Of a DNA stretch of 64,000 bases, positions 6,932 through 16,203 are shown piece by piece (the stretch's first letter is position 1; every line of letters starts with the position of its first letter). The stretch is taken from NCBI RefSeq assembly GCF_040560245.1, contig NZ_JAKMWP010000004.1; one strand, 5' to 3'. Both the position numbers and the translations under genes were made by a program. The notes below the pieces were generated by a model, which ran no database searches, was not told the DNA's origin, and saw nothing but the letters and a program-made list of their open reading frames with translations. The stretch comes from Morganella sibonii (GTDB lineage Bacteria > Pseudomonadota > Gammaproteobacteria > Enterobacterales > Enterobacteriaceae).

Positions 6932-9391
6932 ATGCGTGTACTTAAATTTGGCGGAACATCCGTGGCAAACGCGGATCGTATACTGAACATCGCAGGAATC
7001 GCAGAGAAAAAACTCGCGCAGGGACAGCTCGCTATGGTGCTTTCGGCACCGGCGAAAATCACTAATTACTTAGTGGCGATGGTGGAGCAGACCGTCAGCG
7101 GGCAGGAAGCAAACACACTGGTACACGATGCCGCAGCTGTTCTCGGGGCGATTCTGGACGGGTTACGTGATGCCGTGCCGGGCTTTGAATACGACCGGCT
7201 GAAGCACGAAACTGAGCAGGAAATCAGCCGGATACGTCAGGTACTGCACGGCGTGTCATTGCTGGGGCAGTGTCCGGACAGCATCAATGCCAATATGATC
7301 AGCTGCGGTGAACGTTTTTCCATTGCCGTGATGGCATCACTGCTGAAAGCCCGCGGTCATAAGGTTACGGTGATTGATCCGGTGGCGAATCTGCTGGCAT
7401 CCGGCGGGTATCTGGAATCCACTGTTGATATCCATGAATCAACAAAACGCATTGCCGCACTGAATATTCCGTCAGATCACATCATCCTGATGGCGGGATT
7501 CACTGCCGGTAATGAAAACGGTGAGCTGGTGGTGCTGGGGCGTAACGGTTCTGACTATTCCGCCGCGGTGCTGGCTGCCTGTCTGCGCGCCTCCTGCTGT
7601 GAGATCTGGACTGACGTGGACGGTGTATATACCTGTGATCCGCGCTTTGTGCCGGATGCCCGTCTGCTGAAAGGCATGTCGTATCAGGAAGCGATGGAGC
7701 TTTCTTATTTCGGGGCAAAAGTCCTGCATCCGCGTACTATCGCACCGATTGCGCAGTTCCAGATCCCGTGCCTGATAAAAAACACCCTCAATCCGGATGC
7801 GCCGGGCACATTAATCGGTGACGGACAGCGTGATGACAGCCTGCCTGTGAAGGGGATCACCAACCTGAATAACATGGCGATGTTTAACGTCTCCGGGCCG
7901 GGAATGAAAGGAATGGTCGGGATGGCGGCACGCGTGTTTACCGTGATGTCCCGCCGTAATATTTCCATCGTGCTGATTACACAATCATCTTCCGAATACA
8001 GCATCAGTTTTTGTGTGGCGCAGAAAGACAAGGCACGTACTCAGCAGGCGCTGGAAGAGGAGTTTTATCTGGAGCTGAAAGAGGGCGTACTCGACCCGCT
8101 GGATGTGCTGGATAACCTGGCCATCGTCTCCGTGGTCGGGGATGGTATGCGGACACTCAAAGGGATTTCCGCCCGGTTCTTCTCGGCACTGACCCGCGCC
8201 AATATCAATATCATTGCTATTGCACAGGGCTCGTCCGAACGCTCAATCTCTGCGGTGGTGGATAATGATCTTGCCGCTGCCGGAGTCCGCCTGTGCCACC
8301 AGATGCTGTTTAACACCGACCGCATTGTGGAAGTGTTTGTGGTGGGAACCGGCGGGGTCGGCAGTGCGCTGCTGGAACAAATCCATCGTCAGCAGGCACG
8401 GCTGAAAGCCCGGAATATCGATCTGCGGGTCTGCGGTATTGCCAATTCAAAAGCGATGCTGACCAATATGCGCGGCATTGATTTACAGGACTGGCGTCAG
8501 TCGCTGTCACAGGCCAAAGAGCCGTTCAGTCTCAGCCGTCTGATTCGTCTGGAAAAAGAGTATCACTTCCTCAATCCGGTGATTGTGGATTGTACCTCGA
8601 ATGAGGAAATCGCCCTGCAATATGCGGATTTCCTGAAAGACGGTTTCAACGTGGTGACGCCGAATAAAAAAGCTAACACGCTGTCCATGGATTATTACCA
8701 TGAACTGCGCCGTGCGGCGGCATCTTCAAAACGCCAGTTCCGTTATGACACCAACGTCGGTGCCGGGCTGCCGGTGATTGAAAACCTGCAAAACCTGCTC
8801 AATGCAGGGGATGAACTGGTGCAGTTCAGCGGTATTCTGTCCGGCTCGCTCTCCTTTATTTTCGGCATGCTGGATGAGGGGATGTCACTGTCTGAGGCAA
8901 CGGCGGCGGCTAAAGCCAAAGGCTTCACCGAACCGGACCCGCGTGATGATCTTTCCGGGATGGATGTGGCACGTAAGCTGCTGATCCTCGCCCGTGAAGC
9001 AGGACTCTCTCTTGAGCTGGCGGATATTGAGGTGGATTCTGTGCTGCCGCCGGATTTTGATGCCTCGGGGGATGTGAACACCTTTATGGCGAATCTGCCG
9101 TCACTGGATGCAGCCTTTGCTGCGCGTGTGGCGAAAGCCGCAGAAGCAGGGCGCGTTTTACGTTATGTTGGCATTATCGATCACGGCCGCTGTCAGGTGA
9201 AAATCACGGAAGCAGACGGCAATGATCCGCTGTATAAAGTGAAAAACGGCGAAAACGCCCTGGCGTTTTATACCCGCTACTATCAGCCGATCCCGCTGGT
9301 ACTGCGCGGTTACGGCGCGGGGAATGATGTGACAGCGGCAGGGGTGTTTGCGGACGTGCTGCGGACAATGTCATGGAAACTGGGAGTGTAA
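6932..9391 (+). CDS. thrA: Bifunctional aspartokinase I / homoserine dehydrogenase I
   Basis: An 819-residue fusion enzyme (E. coli ThrA 820). It catalyses the first and third steps of the aspartate pathway to threonine. The N-terminal aspartokinase begins MRVLKFGGTSVANADR. ACT regulatory domains follow at about residues 315-455, and the homoserine dehydrogenase NAD(P)-binding motif VGTGGVGSALL is near residue 472. Threonine feedback inhibition is known for the family. It is first in thrABC; thrB starts three bases after its stop, implying translational coupling. Expression is set by the upstream attenuator. Confidence 0.97.
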   Translation: MRVLKFGGTSVANADRILNIAGIAEKKLAQGQLAMVLSAPAKITNYLVAMVEQTVSGQEANTLVHDAAAVLGAILDGLRDAVPGFEYDRLKHETEQEISRIRQVLHGVSLLGQCPDSINANMISCGERFSIAVMASLLKARGHKVTVIDPVANLLASGGYLESTVDIHESTKRIAALNIPSDHIILMAGFTAGNENGELVVLGRNGSDYSAAVLAACLRASCCEIWTDVDGVYTCDPRFVPDARLLKGMSYQEAMELSYFGAKVLHPRTIAPIAQFQIPCLIKNTLNPDAPGTLIGDGQRDDSLPVKGITNLNNMAMFNVSGPGMKGMVGMAARVFTVMSRRNISIVLITQSSSEYSISFCVAQKDKARTQQALEEEFYLELKEGVLDPLDVLDNLAIVSVVGDGMRTLKGISARFFSALTRANINIIAIAQGSSERSISAVVDNDLAAAGVRLCHQMLFNTDRIVEVFVVGTGGVGSALLEQIHRQQARLKARNIDLRVCGIANSKAMLTNMRGIDLQDWRQSLSQAKEPFSLSRLIRLEKEYHFLNPVIVDCTSNEEIALQYADFLKDGFNVVTPNKKANTLSMDYYHELRRAAASSKRQFRYDTNVGAGLPVIENLQNLLNAGDELVQFSGILSGSLSFIFGMLDEGMSLSEATAAAKAKGFTEPDPRDDLSGMDVARKLLILAREAGLSLELADIEVDSVLPPDFDASGDVNTFMANLPSLDAAFAARVAKAAEAGRVLRYVGIIDHGRCQVKITEADGNDPLYKVKNGENALAFYTRYYQPIPLVLRGYGAGNDVTAAGVFADVLRTMSWKLGV

Positions 9392-9394
9392 AAC

Positions 9395-10327
9395 GTGATA
9401 AAAATTTATGCACCGGCGTCAATCGGGAATGTAAGTGTGGGGTTCGATGTGCTGGGTGCGGCAGTGTCTCCGGTCAGCGGGGCACTGCTTGGTGACTGTG
9501 TGTCCATCGCGAAAGCAGAGACGTTTTCACTCAGAAACAGCGGTCATTTTGCCGGTAAACTGCCGGTGAATCCGAAGCACAATATTGTATATCAGTGCCA
9601 TGAGCGGTTCAGTGAGATTATTAATGACGATCTGCCGGTCGCTATGGTGCTGGAGAAAAATATGCCGGTGGGCTCAGGATTAGGTTCCAGCGCCTGCTCG
9701 GTGGTGGCGGCACTCGTGGCACTGAATGAATACACCGGCAGGCCGCTGGATGAGATGTCACTGCTGCGTCTGATGGGCGAGATGGAAGGGCGTATCTCCG
9801 GCAGTGTGCATTATGACAATGTCGCACCCTGTTTCCTGGGCGGGTTACAGCTCAATATTGAAACCGGCGACAGCGTCAGCCAGACGGTACCGGGCTTTGA
9901 GCACTGGTACTGGGTGATGGCGTATCCGGGCATTAAAGTCTCCACAGCGCAGGCACGGGCGATTTTACCGGCCACCTATTCACGGGCGGATATTATCAGC
10001 CACGGGCGCAACCTGGCCGGATTTATCCACGCCTGCCACACCGGACAGGCCGATCTGGCCGCCGCCATGATCCGCGATGTGGTGGCGGAGCCGTACCGCC
10101 GTGAATTGCTGCCGAATTTTGATGCTGTCCGTGAGCAGGTACTTGCCCGCGGCGCGAAAGCATGCGGCATCTCCGGCTCCGGGCCGACGCTGTTTGCGGT
10201 CTGTGACAGCAAATCAGCGGCGGAGCAGGCAGCGGATGTCTTTAACACACAGTATTTGCAGAACAGCGAAGGGTTTGTCCATCTGTGCCGTCTCGATCTC
10301 AAAGGCGCACGTCAGATAAGTGCATAA
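9395..10327 (+). CDS. thrB: Homoserine kinase
   Basis: A 310-residue GHMP kinase, the same length as E. coli ThrB. It phosphorylates homoserine to O-phosphohomoserine. The ATP-binding GHMP motif PVGSGLGSSAC is at residues 91-101. The start is GTG at 9395, 3 bp after the thrA stop; the first residues (KIYAPASIGNVSVGFDVLG) align with E. coli from the start codon, which supports this choice. The gene is second in the operon and 9 bp before thrC. Confidence 0.96.
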   Translation: MIKIYAPASIGNVSVGFDVLGAAVSPVSGALLGDCVSIAKAETFSLRNSGHFAGKLPVNPKHNIVYQCHERFSEIINDDLPVAMVLEKNMPVGSGLGSSACSVVAALVALNEYTGRPLDEMSLLRLMGEMEGRISGSVHYDNVAPCFLGGLQLNIETGDSVSQTVPGFEHWYWVMAYPGIKVSTAQARAILPATYSRADIISHGRNLAGFIHACHTGQADLAAAMIRDVVAEPYRRELLPNFDAVREQVLARGAKACGISGSGPTLFAVCDSKSAAEQAADVFNTQYLQNSEGFVHLCRLDLKGARQISA

Positions 10328-10336
10328 AGGTAAAAA

Positions 10337-11629
10337 ATGGAACTGTACAATTTAAAAGATGAGAGTGAGAAAGTCAGTTTTGCACAGGCGGTAAAACAGG
10401 GGCTGGGACGCGGACAGGGGCTGTTCTTCCCGCGTGAGATTCCGTTCTTTGATGCAACGGAAATGGATAAGCTGCTGGCGATGGATTTTGTCAGCCGCAG
10501 CACGGCCATTCTGCATGCACTGATTGGTGATGAGATTCCGGAAGCAGAGCTGGCAGCGCGTGTCCGTGCCGCCTTTGCTTTTCCGGCACCGCTCAGTCCG
10601 GTGGAGCCGGATGTGGCTTGTCTGGAGTTGTTTCACGGCCCGACACTAGCCTTCAAGGATTTCGGCGGGCGCTTTATGGCGCAGGCGCTGGCAGCGGTTG
10701 CCGGTGACAAGCCTGTCACCATTCTGACCGCCACCTCCGGCGATACCGGTGCAGCGGTTGCTCATGCTTTTTACGGCCTGAAAAACGTGCAGGTGGTGAT
10801 CCTCTATCCGCAGGGAAAAATCAGCCCGTTACAGGAAAAACTGTTCTGTACCCTCGGCAGCAATATTCACACCGTGGCGGTGCAGGATGATTTCGATGCC
10901 TGTCAGGCACTGGTGAAACAGGCGTTTGATGATGAAGAGCTGAAAAAGACGCTGCATCTGAACTCGGCAAACTCCATTAACATCAGCCGTCTGCTGGCAC
11001 AAACCTGCTATTACTTTGAAGCGGTGGCACAGGTTCCGGCGGAAAAACGCGGTGAACTGGTGTTCTCGGTGCCGAGCGGCAACTTCGGTGACCTGACTGC
11101 CGGAGTGCTGGCAAAAGCCATGGGTCTGCCGGTAAAACGCTTTATCGCCGCGACCAATGCCAACGACACTGTGCCGCGCTATCTGGCGGACGGGCAGTGG
11201 AAACCGGCGGCAACCGTGGCAACGTTATCCAATGCCATGGATGTCAGCCAGCCGAACAACTGGCCGCGTATTGAAGCGCTGTTTGCACGCAAAGGCTGGT
11301 CACTGAAAGACCTGCGTTCCGGCGCGGTAAGCGACGATGAAACCCGCGAAACCATGCGTGACCTGGCTGCGAAAGGGTATATTTCCGAGCCGCATGCCGC
11401 GATCGCTTATCGTCTGCTGCGCAGTGATTTGCAGCCGGGCGAGTACGGTATTTTCCTCGGCACCGCGCATCCGGCCAAATTCCTGGAGAGTGTGGAAGCG
11501 ATTCTTGATCGCAAACTGCCGTTACCGGCGGAACTGGCTGAGCGGGCTGATTTGCCGCTGCTGTCTGCGGTATTACCGGCTGATTTTGCGGCGCTGCGGG
11601 ACTATCTGCTGAAGACGGTGAAACCGTAA
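10337..11629 (+). CDS. thrC: Threonine synthase
   Basis: A 430-residue PLP enzyme (E. coli ThrC 428) that converts O-phosphohomoserine to L-threonine. The PLP-binding lysine is K107 in LAFKDFGGRF, and the phosphate-binding region includes TATSGDTGAAVAHAF. It ends the thrLABC operon. I saw no strong terminator directly after its stop; the hairpin at 11686-11705 has a T-rich tail only on the opposite strand. Confidence 0.97.
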   Translation: MELYNLKDESEKVSFAQAVKQGLGRGQGLFFPREIPFFDATEMDKLLAMDFVSRSTAILHALIGDEIPEAELAARVRAAFAFPAPLSPVEPDVACLELFHGPTLAFKDFGGRFMAQALAAVAGDKPVTILTATSGDTGAAVAHAFYGLKNVQVVILYPQGKISPLQEKLFCTLGSNIHTVAVQDDFDACQALVKQAFDDEELKKTLHLNSANSINISRLLAQTCYYFEAVAQVPAEKRGELVFSVPSGNFGDLTAGVLAKAMGLPVKRFIAATNANDTVPRYLADGQWKPAATVATLSNAMDVSQPNNWPRIEALFARKGWSLKDLRSGAVSDDETRETMRDLAAKGYISEPHAAIAYRLLRSDLQPGEYGIFLGTAHPAKFLESVEAILDRKLPLPAELAERADLPLLSAVLPADFAALRDYLLKTVKP

Positions 11630-11673
11630 CTTCCTGTTAATTCTCACCTGCGTGATAGATAACGGGTAAGAAA

Positions 11674-11705
11674 ACAAAAAGCATACTGCGCCACGGATGG
11701 CGCAG
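11674..11705 (-). terminator. Likely terminator of yaaA
   Basis: On the minus strand a 7-bp stem, CTGCGCC with GGCGCAG and a 6-nt loop, is followed by TATGCTTTTTG. It lies just beyond the yaaA stop at 11722. The U-tract is interrupted. Confidence 0.5.
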
Positions 11706-11721
11706 CTGAATGACCCGGCTG

Positions 11722-12504
11722 TTATGCTGCGTGGTGTTCCGGCCGTGTAAACACCAGTTCCCGTTCACCGGACTGACTTTCGTCAAAACGGTAACCGTCG
11801 AGATTAAACTCCGTCAGCTGAGACGGCTGCGTCAGGCGGTTCTGAATAATAAACCGGCTCATCAGCCCGCGTGCTTTTTTGGCATAGAAACTGATCACTT
11901 TATACTTGCCGTTTTTCTCATCGAGGAAAACCGGTTTGATAATCACTGCATTCAGTTTCTTCGGATTCACCGCTTTAAAGTATTCATCAGAAGCCAGATT
12001 GACCAGCACATTATCACCCTGTGCAGCCAGCGCCTGATTCAGGTTATCCGTAATAATATCCCCCCAGAACGTATACAGATCTTTGCCGCGCGGATTGGCG
12101 AGTTTCGTCCCCATTTCCAGGCGGTATGGCTGCATCAGATCCAGCGGGCGCAGCACGCCGTACAGACCGGAAAGCATACGCAGATGCTGCTGGGCAAAAT
12201 CAAAATCGGCTTCACTGAAGGTCTCCGCCTGCATTCCGGTATAGACATCCCCTTTAAATGCCAGAATGGCCTGGCGGGCATTGTCCGGTGTGAAATCCGG
12301 CTGCCATTCCCCGAAACGGGCGGCATTCAGTCCGGCCAGCTTATCACTGATATGCATCAGTGAGCCGATATCCGCCGGGGTCAGTTTGCGGCAGGTTTCT
12401 ATCAGGGTTTCTGATTGTGCCAGCAGCTCAGGCTGAGTATGGCGCTCAGTGGCTAACAGGCTGTCATAATCAAGGGTTTTTGCAGGGGAAATAGTCAGCA
12501 GCAT
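11722..12504 (-). CDS. yaaA: Peroxide stress protein YaaA (DUF328)
   Basis: A 260-residue protein very close to E. coli YaaA (258), with ISPAKTLDY at the N-terminus and the conserved core SFYAKKARGLMSRFI near residue 205. In E. coli it is induced by OxyR and limits intracellular free iron and DNA damage during hydrogen peroxide stress, with reported DNA-binding ability. The cytosolic mechanism is not fully settled. It is convergent with thrC as in E. coli. The E. coli neighbour yaaJ is absent between it and talB. Confidence 0.93.
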   Translation of the reverse strand: MLLTISPAKTLDYDSLLATERHTQPELLAQSETLIETCRKLTPADIGSLMHISDKLAGLNAARFGEWQPDFTPDNARQAILAFKGDVYTGMQAETFSEADFDFAQQHLRMLSGLYGVLRPLDLMQPYRLEMGTKLANPRGKDLYTFWGDIITDNLNQALAAQGDNVLVNLASDEYFKAVNPKKLNAVIIKPVFLDEKNGKYKVISFYAKKARGLMSRFIIQNRLTQPSQLTEFNLDGYRFDESQSGERELVFTRPEHHAA

Positions 12505-12825
12505 AGTCGGCTCCGGTCTGATGTTGTCATTCTCCGGTTACTTTAACAAAAAAAAGAGGATAACGGGCAAATCACTGTAATCGGTGACGGCGCACAAAAC
12601 AGGAAACGCTCCGGATAACAACGGAATAACGGCGGAGCAAAGGGGATGCGCCGGATTTTCCCTGCTTGCGCGGCGTGCTGTCCGTGATATTATCAAATGC
12701 AGTTGCGGCATATTGCCATCTGTACTCGTTATACTTCAGGGTTTCCGGGTGTTGACTACGCAAAGTTCACCGGCAGGCATCCCGAATTATTCCGGGTATC
12801 TTCTGACATAAGATGAGAGACGAAA
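12505..12825. other. Intergenic region between yaaA and talB
   Basis: A gap of 321 bp between divergent genes that should contain both promoters. From about 12725 to 12803 it includes ATACTTCAGGG and CCCGAATTATTCCGGG, which resemble the ends of a small palindromic repeat found in several enterobacteria. I see no protein gene. The E. coli yaaJ transporter gene is not present. Confidence 0.5.
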
Positions 12826-13779
12826 ATGACCGATAAATTAACTTCCCTGCGTAATCTGACCACGGTCGTGGCCGATACCGGTGACATCGAAGCGATGAAA
12901 CTGTATAAACCACAGGATGCCACCACCAACCCTTCTCTGATCCTCAATGCGGCGCAGATTCCGGAATACCGTAAGTTAATTGATGATGCGGTAACCTGGG
13001 CGCGTGCACAGAGCGACTCACGTGAACAGCAGATTATCGATGCCGGTGACAAACTGGCGGTGAATATCGGTCTGGAAATCCTGAAACTGATTCCGGGTCG
13101 TATCTCCACCGAAGTGGATGCCCGTCTCTCTTATGACACGCAGGCAAGTATTGCCAAAGCAAAACGTCTCATCAAACTGTATAACGATGCCGGTATCAGC
13201 AACGATCGTATCCTGATCAAACTGGCGTCCACCTGGCAGGGTATCCGCGCGGCGGAGCAGCTGGAAAAAGAAGGCATCAACTGTAACCTGACACTGCTGT
13301 TCTCCTTTGCTCAGGCGCGTGCCTGTGCGGAAGCGGGCGTGTATCTGATTTCTCCGTTCGTCGGCCGTATCCTCGACTGGTACAAAGCAAATAGCGATAA
13401 GAAAGAGTTCGCACCGGCAGAAGATCCGGGCGTGATTTCAGTGACTGAAATCTACAACTACTACAAAGAGCACGGCTACAAAACTGTGGTTATGGGCGCA
13501 AGCTTCCGTAACTCAGGTGAAATCCTGGAACTGGCCGGTTGTGACCGTCTGACTATCGCCCCTGCACTGCTGAAAGAGCTGTCAGAAGCAGCCGGTGCGG
13601 TTGAGCGCAAACTGGAATACAAAGGCGAAGTGAAAGCGCGTCCTGCACCGCTGACAGAAGCTGAATTCTACTGGGGCCACCACAGTGATGCGATGGCAAC
13701 CGAAAAACTGGCGGACGGTATCCGTAAGTTTGCGGTAGACCAGGGCAAACTGGAAAAAATGATCGCCGATCTGCTGTAA
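12826..13779 (+). CDS. talB: Transaldolase B
   Basis: A 317-residue transaldolase (E. coli TalB 317). It moves dihydroxyacetone units between sedoheptulose-7-phosphate and glyceraldehyde-3-phosphate in the non-oxidative pentose phosphate pathway. The Schiff-base lysine is K132 in RILIKLASTWQG. Conserved DATTNPSL at residues 31-38 and PFVGRILDWY are also present. GAGAGACGAAA serves as ribosome site. The gene stands alone, with its own terminator at 13806-13829. Confidence 0.97.
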   Translation: MTDKLTSLRNLTTVVADTGDIEAMKLYKPQDATTNPSLILNAAQIPEYRKLIDDAVTWARAQSDSREQQIIDAGDKLAVNIGLEILKLIPGRISTEVDARLSYDTQASIAKAKRLIKLYNDAGISNDRILIKLASTWQGIRAAEQLEKEGINCNLTLLFSFAQARACAEAGVYLISPFVGRILDWYKANSDKKEFAPAEDPGVISVTEIYNYYKEHGYKTVVMGASFRNSGEILELAGCDRLTIAPALLKELSEAAGAVERKLEYKGEVKARPAPLTEAEFYWGHHSDAMATEKLADGIRKFAVDQGKLEKMIADLL

Positions 13780-13805
13780 TCGTTATAATACAGTCAGATT
13801 CAGGA

Positions 13806-13829
13806 GGCAGCCGGGAGGCTGCCTTTTTT
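13806..13829 (+). terminator. Terminator of talB
   Basis: The stem GGCAGCC / GGCTGCC with a GGGA loop is followed by six T, 27 bp after the talB stop. A classic intrinsic terminator. Confidence 0.9.
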
Positions 13830-13885
13830 GTTTCCGGCGGCAATGCTATGCTGTGCCCCGGAGTCAAAATGACGTTGAGGTGACT

Positions 13886-14470
13886 ATGAACAATGTGTTG
13901 CGCATCGGTCTTGTCTCGGTTTCTGACCGCGCATCCGGTGGTATTTATGAAGATAAAGGCATTCCGGCCTTACAGGCATGGCTGGCAAAAACCATCACTA
14001 CGCCTTTTCAGACAGAAACCCGCCTGATCCCGGATGAAGAAGCGATGATCAGCCAGACGCTGTGCGAACTGGTGGATGAATTCGGCTGCCATCTGGTGCT
14101 GACAACCGGCGGAACCGGCCCGGCGCGGCGTGATGTGACTCCGGATGCAACACTGGCGGTGGCAGATCGTGAAATGCCGGGGTTCGGCGAACAGATGCGC
14201 CAGATCAGCCTGAAATTTGTACCGACCGCCATTTTATCCCGTCAGGTTGGCGTGATCCGCAATCAGTCGCTGATCCTTAATCTGCCGGGGCAGCCGAAAG
14301 CCATTGCTGAAACCCTGGAAGGGCTGAAAGATGAAAACGGTAAAGTGATCGTTTCCGGTATTTTCGCAAGTGTACCGTATTGTATACAGTTACTTGACGG
14401 GCCTTACATTGAAACTGACCCTGAAATTGTCGCGGCATTTCGTCCGAAAACAGCAATAAAGCCGCAGTAA
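13886..14470 (+). CDS. mog: Molybdopterin adenylyltransferase Mog
   Basis: A 194-residue protein (E. coli Mog 195). It adenylylates molybdopterin, preparing it for molybdenum insertion by MoeA. The signature TTGGTGPARRDVTPDAT lies near residue 70. I chose ATG at 13886, which has GAGG at 13876-13879 and reproduces the E. coli N-terminus MNNVLRIGLVSVSDRAS. A longer in-frame GTG at 13853 overlaps the terminator region and lacks support. Location between talB and dnaK agrees with E. coli. yaaH (satP), its next neighbour there, is replaced by an MFS transporter. Confidence 0.95.
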   Translation: MNNVLRIGLVSVSDRASGGIYEDKGIPALQAWLAKTITTPFQTETRLIPDEEAMISQTLCELVDEFGCHLVLTTGGTGPARRDVTPDATLAVADREMPGFGEQMRQISLKFVPTAILSRQVGVIRNQSLILNLPGQPKAIAETLEGLKDENGKVIVSGIFASVPYCIQLLDGPYIETDPEIVAAFRPKTAIKPQ

Positions 14471-14591
14471 CACTGCGTTTTCAGCATAAAATAAAAAGTA
14501 TTCCCCCGGGCACCTTTCTTGTCCTATGATGCGGTTATCCGTTTATGTAAAGTAAAGATAACAGCAATGTAAAGACAGGAAAGGTGAACCC

Positions 14592-15890
14592 ATGGCACAG
14601 ACCATTCCCCGGACACTCAACCGGCAGGATTATAAAACACTCTCTCTCGCGGCCCTGGGTGGCGCACTCGAATTTTACGATTTTATTATTTTCATCTTCT
14701 TTGCCGTTACCATCGGCAAACTGTTCTTTCCGCCGGATATCCCTGCGTGGCTGGTGCAGATGCAGACCTTCGGGATCTTTGCTGCCGGTTATCTGGTGCG
14801 TCCGCTGGGCGGCATTGTGATGGCACATTTCGGTGACCTGGTCGGCCGTAAAAAAATGTTCTCTCTCAGCATCCTGCTGATGGCTGTTCCGACACTCTGT
14901 ATCGGTCTGCTGCCGACTTATGAATCTATCGGTATCGCCGCACCGTTACTGCTTCTGCTGATGCGGGTCATGCAGGGGGCTGCGATTGGCGGGGAAGTCC
15001 CGGGTGCCTGGGTATTTGTCTCTGAGCATGTGCCGAAGCACCGTATCGGTATTGCCTGCGGTACGCTGACGGCGGGACTGACCGTCGGTATTCTGCTCGG
15101 CTCGCTGGTGGCGATGATGATGGCGACACTCTTTACTGAAGCGCAGCAACTGGCCTGGGGCTGGCGTGTGCCGTTCTTCCTCGGGGGCATTTTCGGCTTT
15201 GTGGCGCTTTATCTGCGCCGTTGGCTGGCGGAAACGCCGATCTTTCAGGAGATGAAACAGCAAAAAGCACTGGCGAAAGAGCTGCCGCTGAAAACCGTCG
15301 TGGTGAATCACAAAGAAGCGATTGTGATCTCTATGCTGCTGACCTGGCTGCTTTCTGCCGGGGTTGTGGTGGTGATCCTGCTGACACCTGCCTATTTGCA
15401 GACGGAGTTCGGCCTGGCAAAAGCGGTGGTGTCTGTTGCTAATATGACGGCGATTCTGGCGCTGTGCGGCGGATGTCTGGTCGCCGGTTATCTGTGTGAC
15501 AAACTGGGCGCATCAGTGGTCTTTACCTTCGGCAGCCTGCTGCTGGCGGTCTGTACCGGTTATTTCTATCTGACCGCCGGTGAGCCGGGCACACCGCTGT
15601 CACTGACCTACGGACTGGCCGGATTCAGTGTCGGCGTGGTGGGGGCCGTGCCGTTTGTGATGGTGAACAGCTATCCGGCGGAGATCCGCTTCAGCGGTAT
15701 TTCGTTCTCCTACAACCTTTCTTATGCCATTTTCGGCGGACTGACGCCGGTGGTGGTCACGCTGTTCCTGAAATGGACCCCACTGGCACCGGCGTACTAC
15801 ATGCTGGGGCTTTCGCTGATCGGCCTGCTGCTGGGACTGTATATGGGGAAAGCGGCGGTGCGTCAGCGGATGATGGTTTTCAGCTCCTGA
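14592..15890 (+). CDS. MFS transporter, metabolite:H+ symporter (MHS) family
   Basis: A 432-residue membrane protein with 12 predicted transmembrane segments. The MFS loop 2-3 signature is GDLVGRKKMF at about residues 79-88, preceded by the MHS-type ALEFYDFIIF in the first helix. MHS members (ProP, KgtP, ShiA, citrate carriers) import organic acids or osmolytes with protons; the substrate here cannot be deduced. The ATG is preceded by a GGAAAGGTGAA region. It occupies the position of E. coli yaaH (satP) and stands as a single gene with its own terminator. Confidence 0.88.
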   Translation: MAQTIPRTLNRQDYKTLSLAALGGALEFYDFIIFIFFAVTIGKLFFPPDIPAWLVQMQTFGIFAAGYLVRPLGGIVMAHFGDLVGRKKMFSLSILLMAVPTLCIGLLPTYESIGIAAPLLLLLMRVMQGAAIGGEVPGAWVFVSEHVPKHRIGIACGTLTAGLTVGILLGSLVAMMMATLFTEAQQLAWGWRVPFFLGGIFGFVALYLRRWLAETPIFQEMKQQKALAKELPLKTVVVNHKEAIVISMLLTWLLSAGVVVVILLTPAYLQTEFGLAKAVVSVANMTAILALCGGCLVAGYLCDKLGASVVFTFGSLLLAVCTGYFYLTAGEPGTPLSLTYGLAGFSVGVVGAVPFVMVNSYPAEIRFSGISFSYNLSYAIFGGLTPVVVTLFLKWTPLAPAYYMLGLSLIGLLLGLYMGKAAVRQRMMVFSS

Positions 15891-15914
15891 TAACACCCTC
15901 TTTTATGCTGTTTT

Positions 15915-15951
15915 AATGCCGTGCTGATATGACTGTCAGCGCGGCATTTTT
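15915..15951 (+). terminator. Terminator of the MFS transporter gene
   Basis: A 13-bp stem, with AATGCCGTGCTGA (15915-15927) pairing to TCAGCGCGGCATT (15936-15948) through one G-T pair, is followed by a T run 25 bp after the stop. Confidence 0.8.
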
Positions 15952-16001
15952 CAGTGTTTCATCATTTTCTTTTAAATAATCTGTTTTTTTTTCATTTTCC
16001 C

Positions 16002-16030
16002 CTTGATGAATGCATTTATGGCCCCATCTA
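16002..16030 (+). promoter_or_regulatory. Sigma-32 heat-shock promoter P1 of dnaK
   Basis: CTTGATG (16002-16008) is separated by 13 bp from CCCCATCTA (16022-16030). It matches the sigma-32 consensus CTTGAAA-N13-15-CCCCAT-T and is very close to the E. coli dnaK P1 sequence. It lies about 175 bp before dnaK. Confidence 0.88.
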
Positions 16031-16131
16031 GTTGTCATCGGAAACTGAAACTCAGTTGAATCCCCTTTAACGCTGCGGATGTCCGGTACCGTCAGGAAAT
16101 GTTCCGGGTGACGGGTGAGTAAAAATTTTTT

Positions 16132-16159
16132 CTTGAAAAGTGAAAATTGAACCTCATAT
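16132..16159 (+). promoter_or_regulatory. Second sigma-32-type promoter P2 of dnaK
   Basis: A perfect -35 CTTGAAA (16132-16138) is followed after 13 bp by CCTCATAT (16152-16159), a one-base variant of the CCCCAT -10 element. E. coli dnaK also has a second heat-shock promoter near this position. Confidence 0.65.
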
Positions 16160-16203
16160 ACATCGGTAGCGTAAGACGAACAGAATTATTCGGAGGCCTT
16201 TAA

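Noticed and set aside
9395..9397. GTG start of thrB as a possible annotation error.
   Set aside because: The next residues match the E. coli N-terminus, and the 3-bp gap to thrA is normal for coupling.
11710..12363. A 217-codon plus-strand frame opposite yaaA.
   Set aside because: yaaA on the minus strand is clearly the real gene.
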